The notes: generated by a model not told the origin, from the letters alone. A stretch of DNA of 64,000 nucleotides from Trebonia sp963767685 (GCA_963767685.1 CAVYEZ010000004.1:1-64000); one strand, 5' to 3'. Shown: positions 17,992 to 27,973, counted from the first letter of the stretch. Made by a program: numbers and translations.

Positions 17992-20908
17992 GTGCGTGGA
18001 CGGTACCCAGCTACGCCGACGACTGGGCGGTCCCTGGCTACACCGAAGAGCGGGAGCTGGGCCGCGGGGCATCGGGCAGGGTCGTAGAGGCGGTCAACAA
18101 CGCGACCGGCCAGCGGGTGGCGATCAAGTACCTCAGCCCCTCCCTGGTCCGCGACCCCGCGTTCATGTGGGGATTCCGCACCGAGGCCCAGATGCTGCAG
18201 GTCGCTCGGCGTTCCGCAGGTCGTGCAGGTCTACGACTACGTGGAGGAGCCCGGGCAGGGCGCCGCGATCGTCATGGAACTGGTCGACGGGGTCTCGCTG
18301 CACGAGATGATCGCGCGCCGCGGGCCGACAGGACCCGAGGCCGCGCTCGTGGTGCTGAAGGGCTCGCTGCTCGGGCTGGCCGCCGCGCACACGCTCGGCA
18401 TCGTGCACCGGGACTACAAGCCGGAAAACATCCTGGTCGATACCGCGGGCAACAGTAAGCTGGCCGACTTCGGCGTGGCGGTCAAGGCGGGCAAGCAGGC
18501 GTCCGCGGCGGGGACGCCGCTGTACATGGCGCCGGAGCAATGGCAGGCGGCGCCGGCCAGCCCGGCGACCGACGTCTACGCCGCGACGGCTGTCTTCTTT
18601 GAATGCCTGACCGGCAAGACCCCGTTCTCCGGGAAGCTGCAGCAGCTGCAGGAACAGCACGTCACGGCGGCGGTGCCGGTTGACCGGGTCGACGCGCCGC
18701 TGCAGGGCCTCATCGCGCGCGGCATGGCCAAGAACCCGGCGGGCAGGCCGCAAAGCGCCATCGCGTTCGTCGCCGAGCTTGAGGCGGTGGCGGGCGCCGC
18801 CTACGGGCAGGACTGGGAAGAGCGCGGCCGGCGCCACCTGGCGGAACGCGCCGCCGCCCTGCTGGCGCTGCTGCTTCGCAACGGCGGGCCCTGGCTCCTC
18901 TGGCACCTCATACGCCTCGACCTGGCTCGGCGGCGGCCGGGGCGGGCGCCGCCGCAAGGTCGTGAGCATCGCGGCGATCGCGACTGCCGCGGTCGTCGTG
19001 GTAGCGAGCCGCGGCGACCGCGGTCACGCTGAAGGAGCGAAACCACCAGCAGAACCGTGAACAGCTCCTCCCAGGCGGCGGCGATCACGCCGTCCTTCAA
19101 GGCGGTGGCCAACGTGACGCCGCCGGTGGCGGCGTCAAAGTGCACCACGCCGACCTCGTTCGCCTACACCGGCACGCTCACGGCCACGGCGCAGGGGACC
19201 GTGAAGTACCAGTGGGTGTACTCGGCCGGGAAGCCCGGGCCGGTGCAGACCGTGAGCTTCACGGGCGCCGGGGACAAGACGGTGAGCGGCGAGACCGTCA
19301 AGACCAAGAAGGCCGGCAGCGGCTGGGCGGAGCTCAAGATAGTCAGCCCCGTCGCGCTGACCTCTAACAAGGCCAGCTACAAGCTCCTGTGCGGAGCGGC
19401 CGGCGCCGGCCAGGTCAGCGCGTCGGCGTTCGTCCAGGTGCCCTCGGGCACCGGCACTTGCCCGGCGACGCCGCCGACCCTCACCGCCACCGGCTCGATC
19501 ACGAGCGCCAAGGCGGGGACGGTCACGTACTACTGGGCGCAGTCGGACGGCCAGGACTCGGCCCCCGCGACCCTCACCTTCACCGGGCCAGGCACGATGG
19601 CGGTGGCCGCCGCTGGCGATCGCGCCGCCCGCCGATCCCGGCAGCGGCGACGCGGTACTGGTCGTGACCAGCCCGGTCGCCGCGGCCTCCAGCCCCGCGA
19701 CGTACACGCTGTCGTGCACGGCGCCGAAGACCCCGCTCGCGCTTGGCGCGACGACCGCGGTCAGCCCGGCGAGCCAGTCGCTCACGTCCTGCTCCGCCGC
19801 CGCGCCGACGTTCACCTTCAGCGGGACGATCAGCGACAACAAGGCCGGCTCGGTCAGCTACCACTGGAAGCTGCCGAGCGGGAACGGGCCGACGCAGACG
19901 GTGAAGCTTCACCCAGGCGGGCAGCCAGACGGTCACCACGGCCTATAAGCCGGCCAGCGACAGCGCCAGCGGTTCTGGCACGCTCGTCATCACGAGCCCG
20001 GCCAGCGTGACGTCGAACGCCGCCGCGTTCACGCTGACCTGCGGCCAGGCCCTGGCGCTGACCAGCAACGCCCCGGCGACCGCCACGGTCGGCCGGCTTA
20101 CTCGGGCACGGTCACCGTGTCCGGCGGCAAGGGCACCTACACCTGGGGCGCCGTGACCGGCCTGCCCGGCCGGGCTGAAGGCAAGCGCCAGCGGCGGCGA
20201 CGCTCACGATCAGCGGCACGCCCACCGCGGCGGGAGCAGCCACGGTCGCGCTGTCGGTGCACGACAGCGCGACGCCGCAGGGGACGGGGACGACGAGCCT
20301 CACGATTACCGTCAGCGACGCCGGCGATGTCGATCGCCAGCGGCGCCGCGACGACCGCCACGGTCGGCCAGGCTTACTCCGGCACGGTCACGGTGACCGG
20401 CGGGAACGGCACCTACACCTGGGGCGCCGTGACCGGCCTGCCCGCCGGGCTGAAGGCAAGCGGCAGCGGCGCGACGCTCACGATCAGCGGCACGCCCACC
20501 GCGGCGGGGACCTCGACGGCGACCGTGACCGCCCGCGACACCGAGTCGACACCGAAGACCGCGGCGACGACCCTCACGATCACCGTCAGCGCGCCGGCGC
20601 TATCGATCACCACCGGCTCGCTGCCCAACGGCACGGTCGGCACCGCCTACAGCGCCACCCTCACCGCGACCGGGGGCAGCGGCACGGCCACCTGGGCGGC
20701 AGAGCGGGCTGCCGGCCGGGCTCACGATCGACTCGCAGACCGGGAACGATCAGCGGCACGCCGACCGCGTCAGGCAGCTTCCCCGTCACCATTACCGCCA
20801 CGGCCGGCACGACGGCATCTGTTAAGTTCACCCTGGTCATCAGCCCCGGTGACCATCACGAGTCCACCGCCAAGCGCGACGCCGGCATCAACGACCGTCC
20901 TCGCGTGA
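17988..20908 (+). CDS. Receptor Ser/Thr protein kinase B with multi-domain Ig-like ectodomain (frameshifted)
   Basis: Starts at the ATG overlapping the FHA stop. Kinase: GRGASGRVVEA, RVAIKYLS; frame change near 18205 (extra G in gctcggcg); then IVHRDYKPENILV, LADFGVAV, GTPLYMAPEQW. A membrane helix (KVVSIAAIATAAVVVVAS) lies near 18960 after another change. Outside are three related domains, each with a Cys and a YxW core (GTVKYQWVYS, GTVTYYWAQS, GSVSYHWKLP), then three putative-Ig (He_PIG-like) repeats (GTYTWGAVTGLPAGLKASGS, LTISGTPTAAG). It ends SATPASTTVLA at 20908. About 970 residues, with at least six indels. Cytoplasmic kinase with an unusually large wall-facing sensor. Confidence 0.75.
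20083..20510 (+). repeat. Near-identical internal repeat in kinase B ectodomain
   Basis: The segment 20083-20235 and the segment 20357-20510 are almost the same DNA and encode consecutive He_PIG-like repeats (shared core cacctacacctggggcgccg). The first copy carries extra G residues (cctgcccggccggg against cctgcccgccggg; gcggcggcgacg against gcggcgcgacg) exactly where its reading frame breaks. The second copy stays in frame. Recent duplication or gene conversion is likely. Confidence 0.8.
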
Positions 20909-21005
20909 GGCGCGTGCCCGCCGTGCGAGACCCACTTGCGGCGCGCCTTCCACAGGCTCGGCATCTCGTCGCGCGCGGACCTGCCCGCGCGGCTGGCCCG
21001 CGGGC

Positions 21006-21896
21006 ATGAGTGAGACTAGTAAGGTGCTGCGCGCCATCGAAGTTGACCGGGCCGACGACACCCGGCTGGCGGACTACACCAGGCTGACCGACGCCAGCCT
21101 GCGGACGCACCTAGAGGCCGAGCACGGCCTGTTCATCGCCGAGGGCACCAAGGTCATCACCCGTGCCGTCGCCGCCGGGTACCCGGTGCGCTCCATGCTC
21201 CTCGGCAAGAGCCGGCTGGCCGACCTGCCCGCCCTCGCCGAGGCGGGCGGCGCCAGCGCGGCGAGCGCCGCCGAGCGCGGCGGGACCCGCGCCGGTGTAC
21301 GTGGTACCCGACGAGGTCGTCGAGAGCCTCACCGGGTACCGGGTGCACCGGGGAGCGCTGGCATCGCTCGCCCGCAAGCCGCTGCCAGAGGCCAGCGCGG
21401 TGATCGGGCAGCGCACGGCGGATCATCGTGCTCGAGGACCTCGTGGACCACGGCAACGTCGGCGCGATCTTCCGGTGTGCCGCCGCGCTCGGCGTCGACG
21501 CGGTGCTGCTGTCGCCGCGGTGCGCCGACCCGCTGTACCGGCGCGTCGGTCAAGGTCTCGATGGGCGCCGTGTTCGCCATCCCGTACGCGCGGATGACCG
21601 GCTGGTACGACGGTCTCGCGGAGCTGAAGTCCGCCGGGTTCCTGGTACTCGCGCTGACCCCCGACGAGCGCGCCACGCCGATAACAAGCGCGCTGCGCGA
21701 CGCCCGGCGGGTCGCGCTGCTGCTCGGCACCGAGGGGGACGGGCTGTCCGGGCGATGGCTGGACGAGGCCGATGAGGCCGTGCGCATCCCGATGAACCCG
21801 GCGGCGCGCGCCGCGGGGGTGGATTCACTCAACGTGGTGGCCGCGGCCGCCATCGCCTGCCACCTGCTCGTCGGAGGAAATCATGACGGCTCCTAG
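21006..21896 (+). CDS. SpoU/TrmH-family RNA 2'-O-methyltransferase (frameshifted)
   Basis: SAM-dependent methyltransferase of the SPOUT class, about 290 residues. The N-terminus (HGLFIAEGTKVITRAVAAG) is the substrate-binding domain. Three +1 indels (near 21283, 21416 and 21545) throw the middle out of frame and the last restores it. The catalytic knot reads IIVLEDLVDHGNVGAIFRCA (Asn of motif 1), VALLLGTEGDGLSGRWLDEA (motif 2) and VRIPMNPAARAAGVDSLNVV (motif 3). The stop overlaps the next gene by 14 bases. It modifies rRNA or tRNA; the site cannot be told from sequence. Confidence 0.88.
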   Translation: MSETSKVLRAIEVDRADDTRLADYTRLTDASLRTHLEAEHGLFIAEGTKVITRAVAAGYPVRSMLLGKSRLADLPALAEAGGASAASAAERGGTRAGVRGTRRGRREPHRVPGAPGSAGIARPQAAARGQRGDRAAHGGSSCSRTSWTTATSARSSGVPPRSASTRCCCRRGAPTRCTGASVKVSMGAVFAIPYARMTGWYDGLAELKSAGFLVLALTPDERATPITSALRDARRVALLLGTEGDGLSGRWLDEADEAVRIPMNPAARAAGVDSLNVVAAAAIACHLLVGGNHDGS

Positions 21897-23266
21897 CCAC
21901 GCCGTAGTGATCGGTGCCAGCATCGCGGGGCTGCTGGCGGCCGCGGCGCTGAGCGGTGCCTGCCCCCGGGTGACGCTATTCGAGCGGGACACCCTCCCCG
22001 CCGAGCCCGGGCCGCGGCGCGGGGTGCCGCAGACCCGGCAGCTGCACGCCCTGCAGGCCCGCGGCGTGCAGGCGCTTGACGAGCTGCTGCCGGGACTGCG
22101 GGACGAACTCGTGGCGGCGGGCGGCGTGCTGGCCGACATGCAAGGGGACATCCACTGGTACCTCGATGACTACCTGCTCAAGACGGCGCGCACCGGGCTC
22201 GAGGGCATCGGGATCAGCCGTCCGCTGCTGGAGTGGCTGATCAGGTCACGGGTGGCGGCGCTGCCCGGCGTCACGATCACCGACGCGACGGACGTGGTGG
22301 GGCTCGTGACGGCCGATGACCACGTGACGGGCGTGACGGTACGCGCCGCGCGGACGCGGGACGCCGCCGAGGAGACCATCGCCGCCGACCTGGTGATCGA
22401 CGCGGCGGGAGCCGGCTCCCGGATCCCGGCCTGGCTGCCACAACTCGGCCTCGAGGCGCCGCGGACGACCAGGGTGCGGGCCGGCGTGACCTACGTGACC
22501 CGCATGTACCGCAGGGACCAGAAGCAGCTCGACGGACGCTTCGGCTCACTGGTCACGCCTTATCCGGGCCGGCCGTTCGGCGGCGCCGTCTTGCGCCAGG
22601 AAGGGGAGCGGTGGGTGGTGCTGCTGGCCGGCATGGTGGGCACCGAGCCGCCGCTCGATGAGGACGGGATGATCGCGTTCGCCGACCAGTTCGCGTGCGG
22701 GGACATCGCGGCGGTGATGCGGGAGTCGGCGCCGCTGACCGAGCCGCTGAAGTACACCTACCCGGAGTCGGCCAGGAACCACTACGAGAAACTTGGCGGG
22801 CGCCTGGGCGGGCTGCTTGTCATCGGCGACGCCTACTGCGGCTTCAACCCGATCTACGGCCAGGGCATCACGATCGCCGCGCTCGAGGCCCTGATCCTGC
22901 GCCGCCTGCTCGGCGCCGACCGAAGGCAGCGCCGCCGAAGGCAGGGGCACGGAGGGCAGCGGCGCCGGCCTGGCACGGGCCTACTTCCAGGCGGCGGGCA
23001 AGCTGGTCGACGAGGCGTGGGAGACCTCCGCCTCCAGCGACCTGCGCTTCCCCGAGGTCGAGGGCAGGCGCCGCCGGGGCGCCGGGCTGATCAACGCCTA
23101 CGGCGAGAAGTTCCGCGCCGCCGCCTCGGTCGACCCGGCGCTCGGCGAGACGTTCCTCCGGGTCGCGAACATGGCCGACAAGCCAGCGAAGCTGCTGTCG
23201 CCCGGCACCGTGCTGCGCGTCTTCCGGTCGGCGGGGAAGGCGGTACGCGCGGGGCGTGGCAAGTAA
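21883..23266 (+). CDS. FAD-dependent oxidoreductase (one frameshift)
   Basis: Flavoprotein monooxygenase-like enzyme of about 460 residues. The N-terminal Rossmann motif is AVVIGASIAGLLAAAAL with the acid ending TLFERD. GVPQTRQLHALQARG and the C-terminal FAD motif LLVIGDAYCGFNPIYGQGIT are typical of the p-hydroxybenzoate-hydroxylase-like class (geranylgeranyl-reductase/halogenase relatives). An insertion near 22925 shifts the frame. The true end is GLARAYFQAAGKLVDEAWET through KAVRAGRGK with stop at 23266. It overlaps the methyltransferase gene. The substrate is unknown. Confidence 0.82.
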
Positions 23267-23345
23267 GCCGAAGTCGTTCGGAGGCCTCGTATGTCCATGA
23301 CCGCTAGATGGCGGAATTGGAATGGGTTCCGCTGGCCGCGCTGCG

Positions 23346-23381
23346 CCCCGCGCTGCCCGCGCCCCGCGCTGCCCGCGCCCC
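23346..23381. repeat. GC-rich 16-bp tandem repeat
   Basis: ccccgcgctgcccgcg occurs twice head to tail (23346-23361 and 23362-23377), preceded and followed by partial units, in the gap between the convergent flavoprotein and nucleotidyltransferase genes. Probably a slippage product with no function. Confidence 0.55.
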
Positions 23382-23398
23382 GCCCCGCCACGATGTCG

Positions 23399-23932
23399 TC
23401 AGGGCCGCACGTCGGTCTCGGCCAGCCTCCGGAGTACCGCCATGTCGTCGATGTCCTTCTGCCGCCATGGCCGGCCATGGCGCAGGCGCGGGTACTGCTC
23501 CTTCATGGCGAGCATGCCGGCGACGCTCATGGCCAGTACCGGCATGCCGTCGAGCGTCCCTGGCTCGTCGCCGAAGGAGCCTGGCGGGAACAGCCAGTCC
23601 GACCATCGCCCTAGAAGCTGGATGGACGATCCATCTGGCTGCCGGTCGAAGTAGGCGGTGCTGAAGTCGGCGCCGTCCCAGGTGAACTCGCAGGATTCCT
23701 CGGGCGGCTGAGTCGCGAGGGCCGTGGCGCCGGCTCCCGTGAGCACGGCTTTCGATCGCCCGGCGTCAGTGCGCTCGACCCAGAACTCGACATCGCCGTG
23801 CTCGCGGGTGATCCGGCCGATCCTCGCGTCAAGGCCCCAGCCGCCGAACAGCCATGCTGAGATGCCGGCCGCGTCCAGCGTGTTCACCACGGCCCTGATG
23901 ATGCGCAGCTGGGCGGTCATCCGCTCGTTCAC
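23399..23932 (-). CDS. ANT(2'')-like nucleotidyltransferase
   Basis: Intact 177-residue protein of the small nucleotidyltransferase fold seen in aminoglycoside (ANT(2'')-Ia/AadB) and lincosamide (Lnu) nucleotidylyltransferases. The catalytic stretch is LFGGWGLDARIGRITREHGD followed by VEFWV. The usual second acid of the HGDID motif is Glu here (DVEF). The C-terminus has MKEQYPRLRHGRPWRQKDID, as in resistance enzymes. Whether it acts on an antibiotic is unknown. It lies beside a decayed serine recombinase, which hints at arrival by transfer. Confidence 0.75.
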   Translation of the reverse strand: MNERMTAQLRIIRAVVNTLDAAGISAWLFGGWGLDARIGRITREHGDVEFWVERTDAGRSKAVLTGAGATALATQPPEESCEFTWDGADFSTAYFDRQPDGSSIQLLGRWSDWLFPPGSFGDEPGTLDGMPVLAMSVAGMLAMKEQYPRLRHGRPWRQKDIDDMAVLRRLAETDVRP

Positions 23933-23989
23933 CGCACCAGTCTGCCCGGCGCACCGTCAGCGGCGGTAGCCGGCAGCGCCTCGGGCTGA

Positions 23990-24388
23990 TCACCGTTGCC
24001 TGGCCGCGCCTGCTGCCGGGGCTCGCTGGAGGGTGCGGTATACGGTCGCGCGGGAGATGGCAAACACCTCGGCGAGGTCGGCGATCGTGTACTCGCCGGC
24101 GCCGGCCATCCGCGCCGAGCTGGCGCTGCTGCCTGACAGCTTGGGTTGCTTGCCGCGCAGCCTGCCCTCGGCACGGGCGACGGCCATGCCCTCGCGGGCG
24201 CGCATCCGCAGCAGGTCGACCTCAACTCGGGGAAGGTGGCCAGGATGTTGAAGAACGGCGAGCCGGTCAAGTTTCGGTACCACGAGCGTGTCGCCGGCGC
24301 GGACAGAGGCCAGGGCCTGGCCGAGGCCGGGGCGGTTGCGGTTGGTGCTGGTCAGCCCGCGGTGAGGTCGCCCCATAATGCTGGTCAT
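23990..24388 (-). pseudogene. Serine recombinase/resolvase remnant
   Basis: Decayed site-specific recombinase. RGLTSTNRNRPGLGQALASV and GDTLVVPKLDRLA match the middle of the resolvase catalytic domain, but the N-terminus with the active Ser is missing. The segment after DRLA is out of frame and internally shortened (NILATFPEL appears in another frame), then joins VDLLRMRAREGMAVARAEG, RLRGKQPKLS and the DNA-binding helix-turn-helix YTIADLAEVFAISRATVYRT. It cannot be active. It marks a past mobile-element insertion next to the ANT-like gene. Confidence 0.75.
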
Positions 24389-24412
24389 CAGACGCGATCA
24401 GTGTGCGACAAT

Positions 24413-24787
24413 GTGCTGGTGTCGGTCGCTGATCATCAGACGTTGCGGGTGCTGGAGGGTCGATACGTACTGGAGCGCGCGGTATCGGACGTCGAGGTCG
24501 GCCGTGATGGCGAGGTGCTCGCGGTCGTGCGCGGCCCTGACGGCGGAGCTTGCATGCGACGCCAGGATGCGGCCGACGACGCTTGGGTGGCGCTGTGGAA
24601 TGGCGACGAGGCGCACCCGCCGGACGCGACCGGCATGTTGGCTGCCATCGTGGCACCGCTCGCAGCCGGTAATGTGCCTGTCTGGGTCGCGGCCAGCTTC
24701 GACGGCGACATCGTGCTGATCCCCGTTGATCAGGTAGACGAGGCGTCTGAGCTGCTGCGCCGGGCCGGCCACCGGGTGATTGGCTGA
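24413..24787 (+). CDS. ACT-domain (CASTOR-like) protein
   Basis: About 124 residues, starting at GTG 24413 (GTG 24401 or 24419 are alternatives). VLVSVADHQTLRVLEGRYVL, a middle loop and PVWVAASFDGDIVLIPVDQV followed by DEASELLRRAGHRVIG match small ACT-domain proteins related to CASTOR/aspartokinase regulatory domains. Such domains bind amino acids. There is no fused enzyme and no clear operon partner. Moderate confidence in the family, none in a ligand. Confidence 0.65.
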   Translation: MLVSVADHQTLRVLEGRYVLERAVSDVEVGRDGEVLAVVRGPDGGACMRRQDAADDAWVALWNGDEAHPPDATGMLAAIVAPLAAGNVPVWVAASFDGDIVLIPVDQVDEASELLRRAGHRVIG

Positions 24788-25228
24788 AGACTCCGAATGC
24801 GGTGCCCGCTTCCGTCTCGTGCAGGAGTTCCCGGCGGTACCGTCAGCGGCCATGGACGTCTATCCGGCGGTGACTTTTCGCGACGTCGGGGCGGCGCTGA
24901 GCGCGAGGGTCGCGCTGACAAACGGGAACTGGCCGACGCCTTCACGCCGGCCGACGCCGAGGCGGAGTGGGCGCGCAGCAAAAGAGAAACTTTGATCTCC
25001 GAACGCAACGGCGGACTGAGCCCTTCTCCCTAATCTCAATATTGTGCAGCTAGTTCAAATTTGATGCTTTACAGCACCTTATGAGCGATGCACAATATCA
25101 CTTGTTATCCGCCCCAGCCGCCCCTGTGATCTGGGAAACAGCGCCCGGGAGCGCCTTACCTGGCGCGGCGAAGGATTTCTGATCATGCCGGGCGGACCAA
25201 GTATTGGAGGAACTGAGGAGGTCCCCGC
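24788..25228. other. Intergenic region with VOC-like fragment and protease promoter
   Basis: An ATG at 24852 opens MDVYPAVTFRDVGAALSA, which resembles the first strand of a glyoxalase/VOC protein but ends within 48 codons in low-complexity Arg-rich sequence. It is at best a gene remnant. From 25020 the DNA is AT-rich and holds a 10-bp inverted repeat (see separate entry). A strong gaggagg ribosome binding site near 25216 precedes the S1 protease. Confidence 0.35.
25039..25098. promoter_or_regulatory. Inverted repeat in the protease promoter region
   Basis: atattgtgca (25039-25048) and tgcacaatat (25089-25098) are perfect inverted copies 40 bases apart within an AT-rich stretch about 130-190 bases before the secreted protease start. 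They look like two operator half-sites or paired sites for one regulator. No adjacent regulator gene is evident. Confidence 0.45.
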
Positions 25229-26580
25229 ATGGATTCACGTCACAGGAATACCCGGATCCTTTTCAGGCGGCCCGTCTTCGCCGCGGTAGGTTGCGCAGCG
25301 GCGGTTGTGCTGACCCTGGGCATGTCGGGAACAGGGGTCGCGACCACCCGGCAGTCATCCCCTCAGTCGGTGCAGCCGCTTTCCTGGGCACTGCTCAGCC
25401 GTATGACGCCGCAGCAGATCGCGGCCGTGCAGAATCCGCTGATCGCCCTGGCCGACCCGATCCAGCAGGCGGGCGTCCGCATGCCAGGCCTCTACACGTC
25501 GATCGCGCTGGACACGCCGGATCACGCGATCGACCTCTACGTCACCGACGTCGCACGGGCCGGGGCGCTGCTCACCGCCGCGCAGCGGCTTGATTCCCGC
25601 ATCAACTTGGGCGCCGTCCGGGTCATGGCAGCGCCCTACTCAATGGCTCAGCTGACCACCGCCGCGAGCCGGGTGATGAGCGCCAGCATCGCCGCACGCC
25701 TGCCGTTCCGGGTTTCCTCGGTCATGATCTCGCCCACGGGGCAGGGCCTACAGATCCGGGTGCCCAGCCAGGTGCCGCAGGCCGAGACGCGCTCCGCCGA
25801 GCCGCTGGCCGCGCTGGCCGGCCAGTCGGTGCAGCAGCTGGCCGGGGTTGCCGTGTCGTTCACTCAGGGCGCGGCGCCGGAGCCTTCCACTAGGGAGGAC
25901 GACGTGGCGCCGTTCATCGGCGGTGACTACGCCTTCGGCTGGAATTCAACCTCGAAGAGCAGGCCGGCGTGCACACTGGGCATCCCGGTGGAGAACTCCT
26001 CAGGTGAAGACGGCCTGATCGAGGCCGGGCACTGCTTCACCCCGAACAACGGCGTCTATACCGAGAGCTTCGGCGCCTACATCGGCAACAGCAGCGCCAT
26101 CGTGAACCAGCAAGACGCCGAGGTCATCTGGACCGGGAAATACAACGGGCCGGCAGCAACGCCGACGAAGGGGAGAGCAACACCGCCAACGGCGGCATCA
26201 ACTGGTTCGCGCTGGTCGACACGGACAACCCATACATCAACGAGTATGTCTGCCAGGACGGCATCGCCTCCTACATGAACAACAACCGCGTGCCGTGCAA
26301 CATCTCGGTTGTAGGCAACACCTACTGGGAGAGCTGCGAAGCGAACGGGTTCTGCGGCCAGGTCGCCGGCTGGCAGGGGAACAGCACCAACGGCAACTGG
26401 GTGGTCCAGCACGGCGACAGCGGCGCTGTCGTGTTCACCATCCACAGCAGCAACACCCGCAACGCCCTAGGCATGGTCTCCGCGCAGTGCTGCGGGGGCA
26501 ATCCCGCCGACACGGTGTACTTCGCGGGGCAGGCCCAGGTCCTGGGCGAACTCGGCGTGCACCTCAACCCGCACACCTGA
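25229..26580 (+). CDS. Secreted trypsin-like (S1) serine protease (one frameshift)
   Basis: Exported protein of about 450 residues. The start at 25229 follows gaggagg. Signal/anchor FAAVGCAAAVVLTLGMSG. Residues 35-220 form a long propeptide-like domain (YTSIALDTPDHAIDLYVTDV). The protease domain begins near YAFGWNSTSKSRPACTLGIP. The catalytic His is in LIEAGHCF, the Asp probably in DAEVIW and the Ser in VVQHGDSGAVVF. A frame change near 26160 (xKYNG) leaves INWFALVDTDNPYINEYVCQ through LGELGVHLNPHT in the next frame. Resembles alpha-lytic-type proteases with N-terminal foldase regions. Followed by a strong hairpin. Confidence 0.78.
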
Positions 26581-26605
26581 GTCCAGCAGCGCGCATCATC
26601 GCATT

Positions 26606-26652
26606 GATCACGAAGGGTTGTACGCCTGTAGCGCGGATAACCCTTCGTGATC
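26606..26652. terminator. Perfect 14-bp hairpin between convergent genes
   Basis: gatcacgaagggtt (26606-26619) pairs perfectly with aacccttcgtgatc (26639-26652) around a 19-nt loop, 26 bases after the S1 protease stop and before the convergent AlkZ-like gene. The relatively AT-rich perfect stem could also be a bidirectional terminator or a protein site. Confidence 0.7.
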
Positions 26653-26817
26653 GTCTTAGGTGTTACTAATGTGACGCACGGACGTTAGTGATAGGGGATT
26701 TGATTGAGTCGGGCCGGCCTCGGCGATGGCGCGCCGGGCAACCGCGCGTCGGCCGGGTTCACCGCCGAGCCAATGGCAGGCATGTCCGGCTTATCCCGAA
26801 CGAAGGCGGCCGACTCA

Positions 26818-27934
26818 TCACGGGCGCCGGATCTCGAGCCCGAGCCAGGCGGCGATGCCGGCGATTTCCTCGTCGATCGCGGCGGCCATCTCCTTGGTGA
26901 ACGGGACGTCCTGGTGGACCGCGTGCACCGTGAGGACGCCTGCCTTGCGGTCGGCGGCGGCGTCGAGCTTGCCGACGAGGCGGTCGCCGTACAGGATCGG
27001 CAGGGCGTAGTAGCCCCAGCGCCGCTTCGCGGCAGGCTTGTACATTTCCAGCTGATACTCGTAATCGAAGATCTCGAGCGCGCGGACGCGGTCGTGGACT
27101 AGCCGGTCGAACGGGGAAAGCAGGGCGGCGCGGCCCGCGAAGGCAGCGCCCGCGTTCCCTTCGAGGTACGACGGGTCGACGCGCCACCGGCCCTTGACCC
27201 CCTCGACCTCGGCAGGCTCGCCGGCCTCCCCGACGACGGCGGGCTCCATGGGAACCTCCGGCCCGGCGGTGCCGGGCGATCCCGAGGGCCGCGAGCCTTC
27301 GCCGGCTCCGTTCCCGCTCGGCCTCCGCGAGCGGGAGGACCGGGTGGTCGGGGTAGATCCGCTCGGCGAGGTCCCACAGCCGCTCTCTGCCCTTGCGGCC
27401 GGCGACCGCGACCTCGCCGCGCGACACCATGAATCCGAGGAGCCTGGTGACGTTCTTGTTGTTGGTCCAGCCGGTGGACTGCCACGGTTTCACGCACGTG
27501 TCGGGCAGCTCCCTGGACTGGAGCGGGCCGTCGGCGGCCAGCCTGGCCAGGATCTCGCGCCTGCAGCGGTCGTTGGCGGCGACCCAGTCGCGGTTGAACA
27601 CCTGCCAGTCCCGCAGCTCGCCCGCGCCCGGCCACGCCGCCATGTCCGCCCGGTAGAACGCGAAGTCCTCCGCGGGGCGCAGGAAGGCCCGCAGCTCGAT
27701 GACGCTCCGGCTGGCGATCGCCGCCTTCAGGTCATCGGGATGGTAGGCCGCCCCGAGCCTGGACCAGGCGACCAGGTCGGCGCTCGGCGCGACCGCGCCG
27801 ACCGGGTCGAGCTGGAGCATCGTCAGCCGCCGGACCGCGGTGAGCAGGTCTGGCGGCCGCTGGCTGGTCAGCATCTGGGCGCGCACGGCAACCCGCCGCG
27901 CGTCCGGCCGGCTGAGCTGGTGCACCGTGGGCAT
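26818..27934 (-). CDS. AlkZ/YcaQ-like winged-helix protein (frameshifted)
   Basis: HTH_42 family, the fold of the DNA crosslink glycosylase AlkZ/YcaQ. About 370 residues. N-terminal winged helix: RLTMLQLDPVGAVAPSADLV (the family QxDP-like motif reads LQLDPV), WSRLGAAYHPDDL, then KNVTRLLGFMVSRGEVAVAG and GRERLWDLAERIYPD. Two or more indels between 27270 and 27190 shift the frame. The C-terminal part reads ALLSPFDRLVHDRVRALEIF, YEYQLEMYKPAAKRRWGYYA and LPILYGDRLVGKLDAAADRK. A role in repair of damaged or crosslinked bases is inferred from the family. Confidence 0.8.
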
Positions 27935-27973
27935 GAGGACGAGGCTACGCCTTGCCGCGTCGACAGCGCCGCG

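Noticed and set aside
24852..24995. Glyoxalase/VOC gene
   Set aside because: Only the first strand (VYPAVTFRDV) is recognisable; the frame ends after 48 codons and no continuation is found in other frames.
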